A stretch of 32,538 bases of DNA from Nocardioides sp. (GTDB lineage Bacteria; Actinomycetota; Actinomycetes; Propionibacteriales; Nocardioidaceae). A model generated the notes under the pieces. That model did not search any database. It had not been told where the DNA came from and worked only from the letters and a program-made list of their open reading frames with translations. Positions within the stretch are counted from its first letter, which is position 1; every line of letters begins with the position of its first letter. Location of the stretch: assembly GCF_030019515.1 (NCBI RefSeq), contig NZ_JASEEQ010000022.1:1-32538 (forward strand). Direction: 5' to 3'. This document shows, piece by piece, positions 1-8,327 of the stretch. A program made the position numbers and the translations under genes.

Positions 1-3000
1 TAGGGACGCGCCTGTCGAGCAGCGCCTGAATGTCTTTGGTGCTCGCAGCCGCGTTGACTGGACGCTTCGCAACGAGCCCACGTTCAGCGACCGTGCTCAG
101 TGCCCGGTGCACAACTCGACGGCGAGGCTCGGTGAGATCGGCGTATGTCTTCTCCCAGTCGTCGAACAGGGCCTCGATGGTCTTCCCCGAGGCGGTCGCC
201 CAGAGACCAAACGTCCATTCGGCAGGGGCAAGGTCGTCCGCATCGGGCGCGGTGACGACCTGCAGCTGCTCGCGCCACCAGCCCACGTCGGTGGCGTGGT
301 CTCGCGTTTGCTTCAACAACTCCGCCGGGTGGCCGTGGGGTCCAAACGCTGTCGCCGCGGGTCGGAGAACGCCACCGAACACGAGTGGTGCGTTCGCGCC
401 GATGATGGCGATTTCCGAAGCGAGCCAGCAGCGCCCGGCGTGGTCGAACAGGGCAGAGGCTGTGGCCGACCAGGGGAAGGTACTGCCCTTCTGACCAGCC
501 TTGAACCTGCGTAGCGCAGCGACCTTTGCGAACTCCGGAGAGGTCCTCCGCAATTTGGAGATGGCCTCTCTGCGGAGTCGGGTGTCGTTCTCGTCGAGGT
601 CAGCGAACCCGATGTCCGAATGGCCGTGAAAGTTCGAAGGCCTCAATGCAGCAGCGACCTGCGCGGGCATCGAACGAACCGAGTAGACATACGGGCAGTC
701 GCCGTCAAGCACTGCCTGTAGCAGCCGACCCTCGAACGTTCCGCCGGGTGCCGGGAGTGCGCCAGTGTTGAGGAACAACTCGGCCGTTCCCGGGGTCCTA
801 AGGTCGAGCTCGTCTAGATTGAGCGTCACTCCAGCGGCGGCCTCGACTTCAGCAGCACGCACGAGCCACGCTCGCTCGTTGCATGTACCGACCGCGGCGG
901 CTATCTGTACCGACCACCAGGCGGCAAACTCCGAACGCTGGTTGAGGAGTTCGCGGACCACCCGAACAGTGCGTCGAGCTTCCGGCGCTCCGGGGTCGTC
1001 AGCGAGTTCCGAGGTCAGGCGGGCCCACGCGGCGTCGGGTCCGTCATCACCTTGGACGTCGGGAAGGCTCGGCAACGGTCGCAACTCGTTGCGACTGAGC
1101 GCGTTGAGCAGAACGACCCTGCCCTCGTCGTCGCGAACCATGGCATCGACCAGTTCCCGAGCGCGTCGCGGCCGGGTCAGAAACACTCCATCGGTGACCA
1201 GGGTCCATGAGGAGATGCGCGCCGCTTGCGGCGGTTCGTCTTGGAGTTCGTCGAGGATGCCGTCGACGAGGTCGACCACCTCGCCGCCGTGCGCGTTCCC
1301 GCCGTAGAAGCGCGCAGTGTTAAGCCACTGCGGCCGGCGCAATAGCTCCCGGAACACCACTGTTCGATCAAACCCTCTGATGTCCTCGCCTGCGTAGCGA
1401 TACAGGAACTGGGCGGCGAAGTACTCGCGGAGCGACAGGACCTCGAACTCAAACGTCCCCTCGGACTTGCTCGTCAACGCCCACAGCCGGTCACTGATCG
1501 CCTCGAACAGATCGTCGACGATGCCTTGGCTGTTCCCGTAACAGAACTGGAAATGCCGCATCGCGGCCTGAAGCTTGACCGTCGCCATCCGGCCCGGGGA
1601 GCTGTCCTCCTCGCTGCGGGACTGCAGGTACCAGCCGAGGAACGGGATGACCTCCTTTAACGATTCCTGGTGCTTGCGGACGGCTTTCGGGTACTTATTC
1701 GCCTCCCGTGCGAGCAACAGTTCGACGTAGGAGTCGTACAAGTCAGTTCGTTGTGTGGGCGTCGCCGCCCCTCGTTCGTGGATGAGATCGAGCAGGATGG
1801 TGAGCTGCATGGGGTTGCTGGCGAGCTCGCCGATGTACGGCTCTGCGCTCTTCCGCTTGAAGCTCTTTCGCATTGCACGGCCCTCGCGGCCGTGGATGTC
1901 TTTGACCTTGCACCACTTGCGGAGGTACTCGTCACGCTGTTCGAGGGAGAGCTCATTCAGCGCGATGACCTCGAATAGCTCCGGGTCGGGTTCGGGAAGC
2001 TCGTTGGTGCTCGGCCGGGTCGTGACGACGACCTGCACCGGGTCGGTAGCAGTCTGTCCGCGCCAGCTGAACTTGTTGACGGCGTCTACGACCTGGCCGC
2101 GCATCTTCGGGCTGCCGGCCTCGTCGAGCCCGTCAAGCACGACGATGCTCGGGACTCGATCGAAGAGGTCGTGCACGTCGTCTGCGGTGACCTTGGCGCC
2201 GCCGGACGCGTATGTCATGAGATCTGCGAGGAAGCACTCGATGCTGGACTCGCCTGCCTGTCGCTTCCTCGGGCGCTTCGTCGACTCGTCGGTCTCGCTT
2301 TGGTCGAACACGTCGAAGCCCTGAAGCCAACGGACGTACTCGCTTAGGTCAACTCGCAACGGGAACCGCGGCCGGTCGAGCCTCGGCAGATCTTCGGGAC
2401 GCTTAGCCTCGGGCATGAACGCCGCACGATGCGCCTGGGACACGAACTGGGTCAACGTCGACTTCCCCTGCCCGGGTGCTCCGCGCACCAACGTCGCCGA
2501 CTCTCGCACCTTTCCAGACGGGTCGACGTCCTTCGGCTTGAGCAAGTACTGGGCGACACCACCGAGGTACCGGTCGGGCGCCGGCTCGGTTGGTCGCGCA
2601 GGAGCTCGCCGGCCGGCGACGACCGGCGTCGGCCGCGCGGCGGTTCGAAGCCGCACCGCGGTCACGTCGATGAATAGGTCCGCGACCCGCTCACGGTCCA
2701 CACCCTCGGACTGGCTGAACTTCACCCGTTCGTCGTCGCTCCACTGCGTCGCCGCGACCTTCCGCACGAGGCTCCGCAGACCACGGTCCCGGTTGCCGGC
2801 GAAGTGCTCGTCGATGAGGTACCGGATGAGGTCCCACCCAGCCAACATGTCGGCGTACTGCCACTTCACCTCGTCCGACATCGTGTCGAGAAACGCGTCG
2901 AGCTGCTCCCGCCACACGCACGTCATCTCTTCGAAGCCGTACGCCTTCGCTTGCTCTTGCAGCTTCCGGTCGAGCCGGTCGAACGTCCCCGTCTTCGGTG

Positions 3001-3322
3001 CCCCAGTGCTGCCAACGTTCGTCACAAGCACGTAGCGACGCACGCCCTCTCGCGCGAGCCGCTTCAGATTGGACTCCTCGCGGCGAACCACTTGGCCCAG
3101 CCACGACACGGGGTCCTTCTCTTGGCCGGACCCAGACCACTTCACCTGGAACACCACCACGTCGCCACTGACTGTCTGCACCCCGTCGCGACCGCCATCA
3201 GACTGGCCCAACGGAAGCGGCCGGTAGCCGGGGAACGCATCCGGCATGACGGCATTCACGAGAAGTTGGAAGTCCTCAGGGCCCAGCCGCTCGTACAAGT
3301 ACTTGTAACGACTCTTCGGCAT
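1..3322 (-). CDS. Mrr-like nuclease / NACHT NTPase fusion, 3' end beyond window
   Basis: Large STAND-type protein, open from ATG 3322 to the window edge (at least 1107 codons, no stop). The N-terminus has a restriction-endonuclease-like core: D42-G-G-R-D46-G, then F-Q59-V-K61, the D...QxK arrangement of Mrr-like PD-(D/E)XK nucleases. A NACHT NTPase follows, with Walker A GAPGQGKST (281-289, K287) and Walker B VVLDGLDEA (D397, D400, E401). About 600 residues of sensor-like C-terminal region come after it, with no family I can name. A purine-rich GGGAGGGAAG lies upstream of the ATG. Bacterial NACHT (bNACHT) and Avs proteins with nuclease effectors are known anti-phage sensors, and that role is inferred here. 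The true C-terminus is outside the window. Confidence is high for the domains and moderate for defence. Confidence 0.88.
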   Translation of the reverse strand, partial: MPKSRYKYLYERLGPEDFQLLVNAVMPDAFPGYRPLPLGQSDGGRDGVQTVSGDVVVFQVKWSGSGQEKDPVSWLGQVVRREESNLKRLAREGVRRYVLVTNVGSTGAPKTGTFDRLDRKLQEQAKAYGFEEMTCVWREQLDAFLDTMSDEVKWQYADMLAGWDLIRYLIDEHFAGNRDRGLRSLVRKVAATQWSDDERVKFSQSEGVDRERVADLFIDVTAVRLRTAARPTPVVAGRRAPARPTEPAPDRYLGGVAQYLLKPKDVDPSGKVRESATLVRGAPGQGKSTLTQFVSQAHRAAFMPEAKRPEDLPRLDRPRFPLRVDLSEYVRWLQGFDVFDQSETDESTKRPRKRQAGESSIECFLADLMTYASGGAKVTADDVHDLFDRVPSIVVLDGLDEAGSPKMRGQVVDAVNKFSWRGQTATDPVQVVVTTRPSTNELPEPDPELFEVIALNELSLEQRDEYLRKWCKVKDIHGREGRAMRKSFKRKSAEPYIGELASNPMQLTILLDLIHERGAATPTQRTDLYDSYVELLLAREANKYPKAVRKHQESLKEVIPFLGWYLQSRSEEDSSPGRMATVKLQAAMRHFQFCYGNSQGIVDDLFEAISDRLWALTSKSEGTFEFEVLSLREYFAAQFLYRYAGEDIRGFDRTVVFRELLRRPQWLNTARFYGGNAHGGEVVDLVDGILDELQDEPPQAARISSWTLVTDGVFLTRPRRARELVDAMVRDDEGRVVLLNALSRNELRPLPSLPDVQGDDGPDAAWARLTSELADDPGAPEARRTVRVVRELLNQRSEFAAWWSVQIAAAVGTCNERAWLVRAAEVEAAAGVTLNLDELDLRTPGTAELFLNTGALPAPGGTFEGRLLQAVLDGDCPYVYSVRSMPAQVAAALRPSNFHGHSDIGFADLDENDTRLRREAISKLRRTSPEFAKVAALRRFKAGQKGSTFPWSATASALFDHAGRCWLASEIAIIGANAPLVFGGVLRPAATAFGPHGHPAELLKQTRDHATDVGWWREQLQVVTAPDADDLAPAEWTFGLWATASGKTIEALFDDWEKTYADLTEPRRRVVHRALSTVAERGLVAKRPVNAAASTKDIQALLDRRVP

Positions 3323-3681
3323 TCCGCCACTTCCCTCCCACGCGTAAGCCCATCGTCACAGGAAGCGCCGACAATTCGCAGCAATGTCGGAGTGGCAAGG
3401 CAGGGAAGATGCGGTCGCGGGACAATCTGGTCGTGAAGCTGGTGCTCCCCGCGCCACCGGGCTGTGAGATGAAGAGGGGCTGTGTCAACGGCGTCAGAGA
3501 CGGGTAGTTCTGCAGAACGCATCCGGGACATCTGATCCACGTCGATGCTTGTCGAGAAGGTTCCCGCATCGTCCGGAACCAACTCCCAGCCCGCATCTGC
3601 CACTGCCACATGCATCCCGGTAGGTGTGTCTTTCCGCCGCGTCCGCGGCAAGCCTGACTTGCTTGTGCGGCATCCCTCACA
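3323..3681. other. Gap between NACHT gene and hypothetical gene
   Basis: No convincing gene. A minus-strand frame from TTG 3651 (or ATG 3615) to 3256 would give 119-131 residues of fairly ordinary composition. It overlaps the start of the nuclease-NACHT gene by 67 bases and matches no family I know. The promoter and leader of the NACHT gene must lie here. Confidence 0.4.
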
Positions 3682-4374
3682 TCATTCGACGCTGCCGGAG
3701 CGGGCGGCAGTTAGAAGGTGTGGCGCATCGGCGTACACATCCCAGAGCTTCTTTCCGGCTCGGCGGCGAGTCTCGGGCGTACCAATCCAAACCATCGCTT
3801 TGTGCGCCAGCCAGTGCGGCGAGGGGCTACGCCCGTCAGGGTTGAGGTGCGCGCACGGTTTGGCTGCTCCTGCGGTCAGCCAACTCCGCAGAGCGACGAC
3901 GACACCGTCCACGGTGGCGTCCAAATCGATGCGCAGGTCGCGGGCCATGAAGTCGACCCGACGCCCGGCGAATTGGTTCCAACGGCGCGCTTCACCCGCG
4001 AGTGGGGCCGGATACCGGTTACGGCCCAGCGATGAGGGACCGAAGTCCAGGCAGAGCTCATAGCGCCCGGTCCGGAGGGGCCGGCCAGGTACGGCGGCAT
4101 AAAACGTCCACACGTCCAGGTCCTTGACTCCAGGGCGCCCTGCTCGCGGGTGCGGGAGCCCGTCCGGATACAGATAGTGCAGCGCTGCTCCCTGAGCGAG
4201 AACTACGGCGACCCTGCGGCCGGCCCATGCAGACAGGTTGCCACCCTTGGCCGGTGGTCGGGTGAGATCGTGGTGTTGCTCGTCGGCAAGCGCACCGAGA
4301 CGCCAGAGGTCGCCTCGGCGAAGCGGAACCGTCGTCCGAGCGCCGCGGCGGCTGGTGACTTCGTCGTTAGGCAC
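3682..4374 (-). CDS. Hypothetical protein with nucleotidyltransferase-like motifs
   Basis: 230-residue protein from GTG 4374, with a weak GGGGA about 10 bases upstream. I do not recognise the family with certainty. The pattern A-Q-G-A-A-L-H-Y, then V-K-D-L-D-V-W about 20 residues later, then R-R-V-D-F-M resembles the hG(G/S)...DxD...D signature of minimal nucleotidyltransferases. The first glycine motif is degenerate, so this is only a suggestion. There is no signal peptide or membrane segment, and the sequence is rich in Arg, Trp and Tyr. It lies 359 bases upstream of the nuclease-NACHT gene on the same strand, so the two could share a transcript. A DNA-binding or unknown enzymatic role is equally possible. 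Confidence 0.65.
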   Translation of the reverse strand: MPNDEVTSRRGARTTVPLRRGDLWRLGALADEQHHDLTRPPAKGGNLSAWAGRRVAVVLAQGAALHYLYPDGLPHPRAGRPGVKDLDVWTFYAAVPGRPLRTGRYELCLDFGPSSLGRNRYPAPLAGEARRWNQFAGRRVDFMARDLRIDLDATVDGVVVALRSWLTAGAAKPCAHLNPDGRSPSPHWLAHKAMVWIGTPETRRRAGKKLWDVYADAPHLLTAARSGSVE

Positions 4375-4509
4375 CTAGTCATCATCCCCGCCAAGTCATC
4401 ATGATCGCATCGTCGTGACCGCGAAGTCTGTCACCGTGCGTCTTGACGCCGCCAGTTGCCCACTCAGTACCTCGCTGAAGCGATAGGTGATCAGATCACC
4501 GCTCGGTCG

Positions 4510-5253
4510 CTACTGGTCCGCCCAGCGGATCGGTTGCCGCCCGAACTCCACCAGCAGGTCGTTGACCCTGGAGAAGGTCTTCGACGCGCGGAAGTCCGGT
4601 TGCTCCTTGCGTGCCGCTGGGTGGGGGGCTTCGACTAGGCCGTGACGGTCGAAGTCGATGCTGTTCCAGCGCTTGATCCTCTGCGCCTTGGCGCCCCATA
4701 GAACGAAGACCATCGGCTCGGGGTGAGAGTCGATCGCCTTCAGCACGCTCTTGGTGAATGGTCGCCACTGGCGGAGATGCCCGCCGGCCCGACCGCTGGG
4801 GACCGTGAGCGCGAGGTTGAGCAGCAACACACCCTGTGTCGCCCAGCCGGTCAAGTCGCCGTGATCGTGAGGCTCAAGGCCGTCGTTGCTCATGGCGTGA
4901 TGGATGTTCCTCAGAGAGGTTGGCAATTCCTTGCTGATCGGGACCGAGAAGGCCAACCCCATGGCCTCGCCCGGATTCGGGTAGGGGTCCTGTCCGATCA
5001 TCACGACCTTGACCTTGTCGAAGGGCGCGAGGTGGAACGCAGCGAACACCTCGCCCTGTGGCGGGTACACCTCCACACGGAGACGTTCTTCGCGGATGAA
5101 CTGGCGGAGATCTCTGTAGTAAGGCTTGGCCCATTCGTCGTCGAGAACGCCTGGCCACGGCTGCTGGGACGCGGCCAGCGCGGCTAAACTCTCGGCCTCC
5201 ACGGGATCAAGGTCGGCCAGTAGTGCGATGGCTTCGTGGTCTGTATTGCTCAT
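4510..5253 (-). CDS. ung: Uracil-DNA glycosylase, family 1 (Ung-like)
   Basis: 247-residue uracil-DNA glycosylase, which removes uracil from DNA to start base-excision repair. The water-activating motif I-G-Q-D-P-Y is at residues 86-91 (D89 catalytic), followed by the G-L-A-F-S-V strand. The L-L-L-N motif that reads uracil is at 143-146. The second active-site motif is normally HPSPL, but here it reads H-P-A-A-R (211-215), so the histidine is kept while the serine, second proline and intercalating leucine are lost. ATG 5253 is preferred because GGAG lies 8 bases upstream; an in-frame TTG at 5277 is less likely. It is followed on the same strand by the hypothetical gene ending at 3682. Length is normal for the family. 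Confidence 0.93.
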   Translation of the reverse strand: MSNTDHEAIALLADLDPVEAESLAALAASQQPWPGVLDDEWAKPYYRDLRQFIREERLRVEVYPPQGEVFAAFHLAPFDKVKVVMIGQDPYPNPGEAMGLAFSVPISKELPTSLRNIHHAMSNDGLEPHDHGDLTGWATQGVLLLNLALTVPSGRAGGHLRQWRPFTKSVLKAIDSHPEPMVFVLWGAKAQRIKRWNSIDFDRHGLVEAPHPAARKEQPDFRASKTFSRVNDLLVEFGRQPIRWADQ

Positions 5254-5787
5254 GTCGTTGGCTCCAATCCGGGCCAACGGCCCAGGTCGATCATCAGGTC
5301 CGGCACTTCATCTGGAGCAGATTCGATCTCGTGGCACTCGCGCTGCCGTGACCACCAAGGCCCCGCAGATCATCATCTCGTCTGGGTTCCTGGGTCGCGA
5401 GGGCAACTACCACACCTCGTGCGTCCGGTCCCGGCTAGCGGGTCCACCAATCAAGTCTGACTCCCCGGGCAAGGAGATTGGTTTTGGCGATGCGCCTCAC
5501 GGCCTGGTGGCCGCGTAGGGCGCTCGGAGACTCACGCTTCTAGCCGCAGATAGCGCGCGCTGCGGCCATCCGGACATGGCCGCCATCCGCACTTTCGTCG
5601 AGGTGTGTCTTGCCAGCGCGATTGCCGCCGCATGTAGGACCCGTGTGGTTGGTGCGCATCCGGATGGTATTCGAGTGGGGTCCAATTACGGCTGAGTTAT
5701 CCGGACCAACCACGTCCCCGCTTCGCGTCGTAGTCGTCGGCCTTTGCTGAGCGCGTGACGCTGACGGCCCGCTGGTCGGTTGTCGCC
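5254..5787. other. Intergenic region between ung and the recombinase
   Basis: 534 bases between two divergently oriented genes. Open frames here are short and of random composition. I see no tRNA, repeat or clear promoter. If the recombinase belongs to an integrated element, an attachment site could lie here, but no tRNA end or direct repeat is visible. Confidence 0.4.
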
Positions 5788-6714
5788 ATGACTGACCTCA
5801 CTACCACCACCGCCCGCGACCTCCTGCCCGAGTGGCGCCTCGCGCTCACCTCCGAGCGCAAGAGCCCCAAGACGATCGCCCTCTACCTCGACGCCGTCGG
5901 CCGCTACCTGACCTGGACCGAGACCCAGGACCTGCCGCCGATGCGACGCACCAGCCTGCAGACCTGGATCACGACCATGCTGGCTGCCGGTCGGTCGCCC
6001 AGCACGGCGCGGATCCGGCAACAGGCCGTGCGCCGCTACGCTGCCTGGCTTCTCGCAGTCGGGCACCTGGATGGTGCCCCGTTCCAGGGCATGACCTCGC
6101 CCAAGCTGGACCAGCCCGTGGTCGACCCGCTCACTGTCGCGCAGGTCCGCGCGCTCCTGCAGACCTGCCAGCCGGAGGCCGCCGACGTTCCCGCGACGGC
6201 GCGTCCGCTACGGCACGCCCGCGACGAGGCAATCATCCGGCTGATGGCCGAGACCGGGATCCGGCTCAGCGAGGTCATCGCCCTCACCGCGGGCGACCTC
6301 GACCTCGCGACTGGCCTCGTCACGATCCGGCGCGGCAAGGGCGGCCGCGGCCGCGTCATCCCCATCGGCCAGGCCACAGCTACCGCGATCCGCACCTACC
6401 TCGCCGTTCGCACCACCCAGCCCCATGCCGATCGCGAAGAACTCTGGCTCGGCGAACGTCGCTGCGGGCTCGCCGCCGACGCCCTCTACCGCTCCCTGCG
6501 CCGACGCGCCGAACGAGCCGGCATCACCGGGTTCCGACCCCACCGACTCCGCCACACCGCGGCCCACCGCTGGCTGGCCGCCGGCGGCTCCGAGTCCGGC
6601 CTGATGGCCATGGCCGGCTGGACCCGCGTCGAGATGCTCATCCGCTACACCCGCGCCAACGCCAGCGAACGCGCCGCCGCCGAAGCCCGGCGTCTCGACC
6701 TCGGGAACCTGTGA
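5788..6714 (+). CDS. Tyrosine recombinase (XerC/D-like integrase)
   Basis: 308-residue site-specific recombinase. An N-terminal SAM-like core-binding domain (about residues 5-100) precedes the catalytic domain. Catalytic residues are all visible: R159 in G-I-R-L-S-E, K184 in the beta-hairpin R-G-K-G-G-R, H252 and R255 in H-R-L-R-H-T, W278 in place of the second histidine, and nucleophile Y287 in R-Y-T-R. The protein therefore looks active. ATG 5788 is chosen; a GTG at 5755 would add 11 residues and neither has a good ribosome site. It stands alone, followed by the remains of a toxin-antitoxin pair, which suggests a decayed mobile element rather than the chromosomal Xer system. Its substrate sites are not identifiable here. 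Confidence 0.9.
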   Translation: MTDLTTTTARDLLPEWRLALTSERKSPKTIALYLDAVGRYLTWTETQDLPPMRRTSLQTWITTMLAAGRSPSTARIRQQAVRRYAAWLLAVGHLDGAPFQGMTSPKLDQPVVDPLTVAQVRALLQTCQPEAADVPATARPLRHARDEAIIRLMAETGIRLSEVIALTAGDLDLATGLVTIRRGKGGRGRVIPIGQATATAIRTYLAVRTTQPHADREELWLGERRCGLAADALYRSLRRRAERAGITGFRPHRLRHTAAHRWLAAGGSESGLMAMAGWTRVEMLIRYTRANASERAAAEARRLDLGNL

Positions 6715-6758
6715 ACGCGTTGGAGCCTCGGGAGAGCGGAAGAAGACCCACCCGAAGA

Positions 6759-6788
6759 TTGAAACGCTCCGTTTGCTTCGAGTATTGC
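6759..6788 (+). promoter_or_regulatory. Promoter with internal palindrome ahead of the decayed toxin-antitoxin pair
   Basis: TTGAAA (6759-6764) and TATTGC (6783-6788) are 18 bases apart, a fair sigma-A match 33 bases before the antitoxin ATG. Between them AAACG CTC CGTTT (6762-6774) is an inverted repeat in the position expected for antitoxin autorepression. The stretch is noticeably richer in A and T than its surroundings. Confidence 0.45.
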
Positions 6789-6820
6789 GAATTCGTGCCC
6801 GCCTCGAGAAAAGAAGCACC

Positions 6821-7103
6821 ATGACCGCATTGACCACTCGTCCCGTCCAACCCCGGCAGCGCCGCCGTCGCGCCGCGCCGCACGTCAAGGACGACCTCGC
6901 CACCCACCCCGACAGCGTCATCCGACTCCTCCCGGCCGCGACCCCAAGGAGACGCTTGTTGTGCTGGCGCAGTCGAGCTCGCCACCCAGCAGGCCGCAGA
7001 GCTCCTCGACGTCAGCCGGCCCTGCCTCATCGGTCTGCTCGCCGCCGGCGACCACGAGTACCGCAAGGTCGGCAAGCACCGCCGGATCAAGGCCAGCCCC
7101 TGA
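6821..7103 (+). pseudogene. Decayed excisionase-type HTH antitoxin
   Basis: Remains of a MerR/excisionase-type helix-turn-helix antitoxin. The start MTALTTRPVQP is in one frame (ATG 6821). The DNA-binding part, V-E-L-A-T-Q-Q-A-A-E-L-L-D-V-S-R-P, then G-D-H-E-Y-R-K-V-G-K-H-R-R-I, is in another (6972-7103, ending at TGA 7101). A stretch between about 6945 and 6972 reads best in the third frame, so at least two indels are needed. Intact members known to me are usually longer, so the middle is probably deleted as well. It is followed directly by a PIN-toxin remnant, the usual partner. No functional product is expected. Confidence 0.7.
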
Positions 7104-7182
7104 TGGTCTACATGGCCGTGATGAACAGGGGCCGCCCCGCGACGCCGCCGACGGACTGACCAGGAGAAGGGCGTGCTTGACG

Positions 7183-7402
7183 GTGCTGTTCGTCGTCCTC
7201 TGCGACGCAGACGTGCTCTACCCGAGCATCTCCGGGACTCGCTGATGGGCATTGGCCGAGACGGGCTCGTCCAGGCGGAGGGGATGGACTAGATCCTCGA
7301 CCAGGTCTTCCCGACCTCGTCGCGAGCCGACCCGGCCTCGACCCGCAGAAGCGTGCCCGTACGCGTGAGCTCATGAACCGTGCCGTCCGTGACTGCTTGG
7401 TA
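7183..7402 (+). pseudogene. Decayed PIN-domain toxin
   Basis: Remains of a PIN-domain RNase toxin spread over three frames. The first strand L-F-V-V-L-C-D-A-D-V-L-Y-P-S (from 7183) carries the first catalytic aspartate. It shifts frame at about 7222 to L-R-D-S-L-M-G-I-G-R-D-G-L-V-Q-A, meets an in-frame TAG at 7290, and shifts again to L-D-P-Q-K-R-A-R-T-R-E-L-M-N-R-A-V-R-D-C-L-V, ending near 7402. The C-terminal half with the remaining acidic residues is missing, cut where the converging membrane-protein gene ends. AGGAGAAGG at 7162-7170 could be the old ribosome site. It pairs with the antitoxin remnant just upstream. Confidence 0.72.
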
Positions 7403-7423
7403 TCTGTCGGTGCCCATGCCTTC

Positions 7424-7967
7424 TTAGCTGCCGCTTCGCATCCGGATTGCCAGCCGCCGGTTCCACCAGCCCGGCTGGGCGGCCGCTTGCGCCAGCAGAC
7501 GGTCGTACTCGCGCGGTGTCAGCCAGCGCAGTGCCGGTACGGCGACGAGGCCGGCCGCGAGCGAGCGCCCACGGCCAGGCGCTGAGGTTCTCGACCAGTC
7601 CGCCCACGACGGCCACGGCCGACACCTGGAGCACCATGTTGTAGGGAACGATCAACACGCCCTCGATCCCCTCGCACTCCACCAGCCAGGGGAGTCCGTG
7701 CCAGGTCGCCCGCGGCCAGCTCGCATAGTGCGAGATCACCGCGGCCGCGAACAGCCCGTTCGCGGCCGCGAACCTACGGTCTCCGCGCGGGCCAGGGAGA
7801 CGACCGGCGGTCCGGTAGGCGCCGGCGGTCGCCAGGGCGTACCCCGCGACGGCGGGCCGCACGCCGATCCGCGGGGCACCCGGCACCCCGACCCCGACGG
7901 CTAGCTCGTAGCCGAGGTGGCTGGCCACGGCGACTATCCCGAGCCGGGTCCAGCGACGGTAGGGCAT
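7424..7967 (-). pseudogene. Small membrane protein, one-base frameshift near its 3' end
   Basis: From ATG 7967 the frame encodes an integral membrane protein: M-P-Y-R-R-W, a hydrophobic segment around residues 8-30, and further segments around 35-50, 65-85 and 100-125. I do not recognise the family. After W-P-W-A-L-A (about codon 136, near 7550-7565) the open frame turns into an Arg/Pro-rich tail that runs to 7371. The next frame carries a natural-looking tail, A-G-L-V-A-V-P-A-L-R-W-L-T-P-R-E-Y-D-R-L-L, and stops at TAA 7424. Removing one base from the GCGGCCGGCC run restores a protein of about 180 residues. This is a real frameshift or a sequencing/assembly error. No strong ribosome site is seen. 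Confidence 0.62.
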
Positions 7968-8327
7968 GCGTCTCAGGGTACCCGCGCGGCTACTGGTCAG
8001 CGGACGTCCTCGGACCGGGACAGGAGTCCGCACTCGCGCGTGTGCGGACCGGCGGAGTGGTCGACCAGACCGTGACGAAACGGCGGCGAAGTTGACGTTC
8101 GCACAGGGTCGTGACCACAGCATTCCCGGAGCGTCTCGACGGCATGCCGCAGCCCTCGATGACCGTGCCCTCCCAGTCTTGGAGGTCGCCGTAGGTGCTT
8201 GGCTCGGCTCTGCGGTGGACGACCCGTGCCAGGAGCCAGCGGAGCGTCTGCGACGTCCTCGGTGTCGAGGACACGGTGCGGGTCGATCGCGGATCGTCTC
8301 GTATGTCGTCCGTTCCGCGTTGGGCGT
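7968..8327. other. Intergenic region before the P450 3' end
   Basis: 360 bases with no gene I can support. A minus-strand frame of 94 codons (7990-8274) has no recognisable features. Confidence 0.4.

Noticed and set aside
765..1307. Plus-strand open frames opposite the nuclease-NACHT gene, including 1755-2324 and 2415-3035
   Set aside because: Ser/Arg-rich mirror frames of a gene with clear nuclease and NACHT motifs.
3256..3651. Small minus-strand frame before the NACHT gene
   Set aside because: It overlaps the NACHT start by 67 bases, has a TTG start and no recognisable family. It could be real but is not supportable.
5832..6824. 330-codon frame overlapping the recombinase in a shifted frame
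   Set aside because: Arg/Pro-rich composition and no motifs; the recombinase frame holds all catalytic residues.
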